DNA of 64,000 nucleotides from NCBI GenBank assembly GCA_024699855.1, contig JAMPIQ010000001.1:12338001-12402000 (forward strand). The letters run 5' to 3'. This DNA is from Aphelenchoides besseyi. Taxonomy: Eukaryota; Nematoda; Chromadorea; Rhabditida; Aphelenchoididae. Below the pieces are notes generated by a model. The model worked only from the letters and a program-made list of their open reading frames with translations, ran no database searches and was not told the origin of the DNA. Positions within the stretch are counted from its first letter, which is position 1. Each line of letters starts with the position of its first letter. Below are positions 59,130 through 64,000 of the stretch, in pieces. Position numbers and translations under genes: made by a program.

Positions 59130-59229
59130 NNNNNNNNNNNNNNNNNNNNNNNNNNNNNNNNNNNNNNNNNNNNNNNNNNNNNNNNNNNNNNNNNNNNNNN
59201 NNNNNNNNNNNNNNNNNNNNNNNNNNNNN
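59130..59229. other. Assembly gap of 100 Ns
   Basis: Exactly 100 N characters, the conventional size for a gap of unknown length. It separates the protein-coding part from the rDNA. Confidence 0.97.
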
Positions 59230-59560
59230 TGCGGGTTGGCAGTCGGTCGAAGAGCGATGCTTTCGAGTGTCCAGAGCTCTTCGGCGCTGTCGACTGGTGC
59301 GCTCCACGGTCGAAAGATGGTTTTATTCGAATTCACGGCGGTTGTGAGTGAAAAGACGAACGAGCGCCCGCCTAGCGGTGGGTGCTCGGTTTCGAGAAAG
59401 CAGTGAGACGAGTGTCGTGCGAACGACCAGGGATCTTGCAGTGCGATGGTGTTGGTTGTGGGAGCCGAGCAATTCGGACTCCCGGTTGGCAGAGGCGACG
59501 AATCGAGTGCATTCGAGGAGTCGCGGTGAGTGAGCACATTTTCGAATGGCGAACCCACTA
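59230..59560 (+). other. 5-prime external transcribed spacer (partial)
   Basis: GC-rich non-coding sequence directly upstream of the 18S start. The long ORFs here are shadows. Confidence 0.7.
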
Positions 59561-60658
59561 ATCTGGTTGATCCTGGCTGAACTGATGTGTTTCTTTCAAA
59601 GATTTAGCCATGCATGTGTAAGTAGAGCGTTATAAAGCGAAACTGCGAACGGCTCATTACAACAGATATAATCTACTTGTTCTATGACTTAAATGGATAA
59701 CTGCGGTAATTCTGGAGCCAATACATGCGAACAGCTGCGGCCTTCGGGTTGCAGTGCTATTATTGGAGCAAAACTATTCGTTAGTCCTTTTGCTAACTCT
59801 GGATAATACTGCGTATCGCACGATCTTGTGTCGGCGAAGTTTCATTCGAGTATCTGCCCTATCAACTGGTTGGCAGTGTATTGGACTGCCATGGTTCTAA
59901 CGGGTAACGGAGAATCAGGGTTTGACTCCGGAGAGAATCCGCCTTAAAAACGGCGAATATGTCTAAGGATAGCAGCAGGCGCGAAAATTACCCAATATCA
60001 ATACGATGAGGTAGTGACGAGAAATAACGAGTCCGTTCTCTCTGAGGTCGGACATTGGAATGGGTACAATGTAGACAATTTAACGAGTATCTACGAGAGG
60101 GCAAGTCTGGTGCCAGCAGCCGCGGTAATTCCAGCTCTCGTAATACATAGAATTATTGTTGCGGTTAAAAAAGTTCATAGTTGGATTGTTGAACCGTTCG
60201 GGGTGCGTCTTAACGGGCGTCACTCGTGGGCGGTATTTTGCGCGTTTTCGGGCCTTCGGGTCGGTGATGCGCAGGATTACTTTGAACGGCTTAAGTGCTC
60301 AAGGCGGGTCTTACGACTGAATACCGGTGCATGGAATAATGGAACAAGGTTGCGGCCGAGTTTTTTATTGGTTTTGTCGGCTGAAACAATGGTTAACAGG
60401 AACAGCCGGGGGCATTCGTATCGCTGCGCGAGAGGTGAAATTCGAGGACCGTAGCGAGACGCACTAAAGCGAAGGCATTTGCCAAGAGTGTTTTCATTAA
60501 TCAAGAACGAAAGTCAGAGGTTCGAAGGCGATTAGATACCGCCCTAGTTCTGACCGTAAATGATGCCAACTACCAATTCGCTTGTGGATTCGAGTTCATA
60601 AGCGAGCGGGTTTCCGGAAACGAAAGTCTTTCGGTTCCGGGGGAAGTATGGTTGCAAA

Positions 60659-60705
<47 letters not shown>

Positions 60706-61146
60706 TTGCGGCTTAATTTGACTCAACACGGGAAACCTCACCCGGCCAGCACATCGTGAGGATTGACAGACCGATAGCTCTTTCATGATTCGGTGGATGG
60801 TGGTGCATGGCCGTTCTTAGTTCGTGCTAACGAAGTGTCTGCTTTATTGCGATAACGAGCGAGACGCCGACTGCTAACTAGTGCGTCGATTGATTCGTTT
60901 GTCGACGATCATTTCTTAGCGGGATTCGTGGTTCTTAGCCTCAAGAAATGGCGCAATAACAGGTCTGTGATGCCCTTAGATGTTCGGGGCCGCACGCGTG
61001 CTACAATGGTGGTATCAGCGTGATTGTCCTACTCCGAGAGGAGATGGCAAACAGTTGAGATATTATTATGGCTGGAATTGAGTGTTGAAATTTTCACTCA
61101 TGAACGAGGAATTCCAAGTAAATGCGAGTCATCAACTCGCATTGAT

Positions 61147-61183
<37 letters not shown>

Positions 61184-61330
61184 CCGGGACTGAGTTGTTT
61201 CGAGAAATCCACGGACCGGCGTTCGCTCATGTTTCGGCATGTCGTTTGCTGGAAAGTGGCTTAATCGCAACGGCTTGAACCGGGGAAAAGTCGTAACAAG
61301 GTTGCAGTAGGTGAACCTGCTGCAAGATCA
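59561..61330 (+). rRNA. 18S small-subunit rRNA
   Basis: It starts at CTGGTTGATCCTGG and ends at GTAGGTGAACCTGC followed by TGCAAGATCA, about 1,770 nt. Universal blocks include GTGCCAGCAGCCGCGGTAAT, AAACTTAAAGGAATTGACGG, GCATGGCCGTTCTTAG and GTACACACCGCCCGTCGCTC. The first ~50 nt and the extreme 3-prime end depart from the usual eukaryote sequence (e.g. CTGCTGCAAGATCA where CTGCGGAAGGATCA is common). Confidence 0.95.
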
Positions 61331-61610
61331 GGTATCGAAGCAAACAATCGAGTTGGGAGTGCCGTGGTGCGGATATTCGACGGTCGTCGTGAAGCACTCG
61401 GTATTTCCCGATCGCTGGTCTCTTCCTCGTCGAAGAATTTCAGTTTTCACAAACGGCTTCTCTGGGCCTCTATGTTGGATTGAGCAGTTGTGTTCCACGT
61501 CCGTGGCTGCGACGATGTCCAATAGTAGACACCGCTTCGGCGGTGTTAGAGTTGATGACCCGGTCGGGCACCCAGAACCAACAACCCATTTTCAATTCGT
61601 TCAATGCCAA
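61331..61610 (+). other. Internal transcribed spacer 1
   Basis: The sequence between 18S and 5.8S, about 280 bp, without conserved rRNA blocks. Boundaries are accurate to roughly ten bases. Confidence 0.8.
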
Positions 61611-61770
61611 CTAATCGAGCAAGTTATGTCGGTGAATCACTTGGCTCGTGGGTCGATGAAGAACGCAGTGAATTGCGTTAATAAGCACGAATTACAGATA
61701 TTACGAGTGCCTTGTTTTCGATTGCATATTGCGTCGTCGGGTTCTGCCCTTCGACATACGCAGCTCAGGG
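61611..61770 (+). rRNA. 5.8S rRNA
   Basis: Recognised by GGTGAATCACTTGGCTCGTG, GGTCGATGAAGAACGCAGTG and AATTGCG, the conserved 5.8S core. The 3-prime end is placed by the usual ~155-nt length. Confidence 0.9.
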
Positions 61771-62090
61771 TGTTTTCATGGAAAGGGAAGCCAAATGCAT
61801 TGTGTAATGGTTTTCGCCATCGAATCGTCGACTCTTCCCCACGGAATGCAGTTGACGTGTTCGCTTTGGTGGCGTATTCTTCGGAGTATGCCTGTGATTA
61901 CGTTGTTAGTACTGTTCGAACGATGTCCATGTGCAAGGAACATGATTCGATTGGCTTTTGATCTGTACGGCTTTGAGTGACTTGATTCCACAATTGAGAT
62001 GCTTGGCTGTTATTGAGAAGGTCTTTGCGAGTTGTTGTTCGGATGTCGGCAGTGCGATTGATGACACTGACCATTTGATTGGTTGAAATC
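61771..62090 (+). other. Internal transcribed spacer 2
   Basis: The sequence between 5.8S and 28S, about 320 bp. Boundaries are approximate. Confidence 0.8.
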
Positions 62091-62437
62091 CACCTGAGTT
62101 GCGTATGACCACCTGCTGAACTTAAGCATATCAGTAAGCAGAGGAAAAGAAACTAACAAGGATTCCCCCAGTAACTGCGAGTGAAAAGGGACTAGCCCAG
62201 CGCTTAAGACGCTCGTTCTGACGGACGAGTGTCGGTGTAGCGTTTGGAGAGCGAGCATCGTCGGCGTGTGTTTGGTCCAAGTTTCGCTGGAAAGCGGCTG
62301 CACAGATGGTTTCACACCAGTACGGCCGAACGGCGTCGACGAATTCGTTTCTCTGGGAGTCGGGTTGTTTGGAAACGCAGCCCAAAGCGGGTGGTAAACT
62401 TCACCTAAGGCTAAATACGACCACGAGACCGATAGCA

Positions 62438-62470
<33 letters not shown>

Positions 62471-64000
62471 TTGAAAAGAGAGTGCAAGAGAACGTGAAAC
62501 CGATATAATGGAAGCGAATGGAGCTGACGTATCTTGTGCGTATTCAATCCCGCGACACTGCAATCGCTTCGACGACATTCCGCAAGGTTGTCTAGGAGTG
62601 TTGTTGTTGTGTTCGTTGGATGCATTTGCGTGCGGAGTGCGCCGAGTGGGTCGATGTCGCTGCCGGAAGGGCGTATAGAGGACTCGGGTTTTCGGACTCG
62701 AGAATCCTGTGCGTTCGGATAGCAGGTGATGTTGGCTCGCTGTTGTGGAGTGCGGGTGAATTCGCGATGGGCGTCGGTTGTGAGTTGTGGTTGCGGATGG
62801 CACATGTGTCTTCCGTTTCCGCGGCCTACGATCGGCGTTCGTTGCCCCGGCACTCGACTCGGTGTATAGTCGGTCACCCATTCGACCCGTCTTGAAACAC
62901 GGACCAAGGAGTTTAAGGTGTACGCGAGTCATTGAGCTGCGAAACTCAAAGGCGTAATGAAAGTGAGACATTGGATGTCGACGATGTGAGCGTTGGGCGT
63001 TTCGACGTCCGGCGCGCAACATCGCCCCGTGACTAGGACTTGTTCTGTTGCGGAGGTTGAGCGTACGCTTTGAGACCCGAAAGATGGTGAACTATGCCCG
63101 AACAGGATGAAGCCAGAGGAAACTCTGGTGGAAGTCCGAAGCGGTTCTGACGTGCAAATCGATCGTCTGATTTGGGTATAGGGGCGCAAGACTAATCGAA
63201 CCATCTAGTAGCTGGTTCCTTCCGAAGTTTCCCTCAGGATAGCTGGTGCACAATCGAAGCAGATATACTCGGTAAAGCGAACGATTAGAGTCATTGGGAT
63301 GTATTATTCTCAAACTATTCTCATACTCTAAATGGTTATGATGTCGGTGTTTCTCGATTTGAACACGCGACTTTGATTGCATGTGCTCCAAGTGGGCCAT
63401 TTTTGGTAAGCAGAACTGGCGATGTGGGATGAACCAAACGCCGAGTTAAGGTGCCAGACTCTCCGCTCATTAGACCCCATAAAAGGTGTTGGTTGCTATA
63501 GACAGCAGGACGGTGGCCATGGAAGTCGGAAACCGCTAAGGAATGTGTAACAACCCACCTGCCGAAGCAACTAGCCCTGAAAATGGATGGCGCTGGAGCG
63601 GAGGACCTATACTCGGCCGTTGTTTGAGATGGTGCCCAATCTCTCAACGAGTAGGAAGGTTGTCGTGATGGCGTCGAAGGTGCGGAGCGTGAGCTCGACT
63701 GGAGCCGTCACGAGTGCAGATCTTGGTTGTAGTAGCAAATATTCAAGTGAGATCCTTGAAGACTGAAGTGGAGAAGGGTTCCGCGTGCACAGTGATTGTA
63801 CGTGGGTTAATCGATCCTAAGGCACAGGCTAAGGCTGGTTTTGAAGTGGCGACGTTCAACTTCCACTTGTGGATTGCGTCGCGTGTGCCGAAAGGGAAGC
63901 GGGTTAATATTCCCGCATCGAGACGAGGAGATGTCGTCGCTTCGGCGTCGACGAGCGCGGCAACGCAAACGAACCTGTCGACGCTGCATGAGGCCCGGAC
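62091..64000 (+). rRNA. 28S large-subunit rRNA, 5-prime part
   Basis: It begins near the 5.8S-pairing segment CACCTGAGTTGCGTATGACC. CTGCTGAACTTAAGCATATC and GAGGAAAAGAAACTAACAAG follow. Later conserved blocks include TAGCTGGTTCCTTCCGAAG and GTTAATCGATCCTAAG. It runs off the window end. Open reading frames on both strands here are shadows. Confidence 0.94.

Noticed and set aside
59260..64000. Long ORFs on both strands (up to 216 codons)
   Set aside because: They lie entirely in rRNA and spacer sequence; rRNA blocks explain the region and none resembles a protein.

Overview
This is a nematode nuclear genome window. The evidence is very short introns (mostly 37-60 bp with TTTCAG-type acceptors), two cuticle collagens, a worm-type Argonaute, a serpentine chemoreceptor, closely packed genes with operon-like gaps, and a nuclear rDNA unit at the right end. 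The rRNA is divergent. I think a rhabditid-type worm is likely but cannot name a species. Gene models were spliced by eye. Where exon lengths are given, the phases were checked; the other models are approximate.

0-21.7 kb is mostly conserved housekeeping genes: 6-phosphogluconolactonase, BUD13, an Argonaute, a 1.3 kb inverted-repeat element with internal tandem repeats, an MTRFR-like release factor whose GGQ motif reads GGS, a ClC-7-type chloride/proton antiporter, EMC10, PRKRIP1, a BACC1 (C17orf49)-like chromatin protein, an acetylcholine-receptor-type channel subunit, and a TA-motif-rich unknown protein. The channel gene stands out. It contains 14-nt and 12-nt microexons, and one 1.8 kb intron on the minus strand holds a complete cuticle collagen gene on the plus strand.

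21.7-34 kb is an accessory region rich in gene debris. It has fragments of DIS3L2, ECI2, a CK1-like kinase and PRPF4B, several with visible stops or frameshifts. A ~740 bp segment is duplicated 7.6 kb apart: one copy carries the start of an intact chemoreceptor gene and the other a truncated one. There is also an aspartyl-protease-like protein lacking both DTG motifs, an ORF broken by one stop, a small membrane protein and a HES-like bHLH factor.

34-58 kb returns to ordinary genes: an SLC52 riboflavin transporter, two low-complexity secreted proteins, a type I membrane protein, a divergent G-alpha, TSEN2, a copine, a second collagen, PNKP, SLC49A3/MFSD7 and UBE2K. SLC49A3 and PNKP lie 135 bp apart on one strand, as in a nematode operon.

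59.1-64 kb, after a 100-N gap, is rDNA: external spacer, 18S, ITS1, 5.8S, ITS2 and partial 28S. Because the gap separates it from the genes, its physical linkage is unproven.
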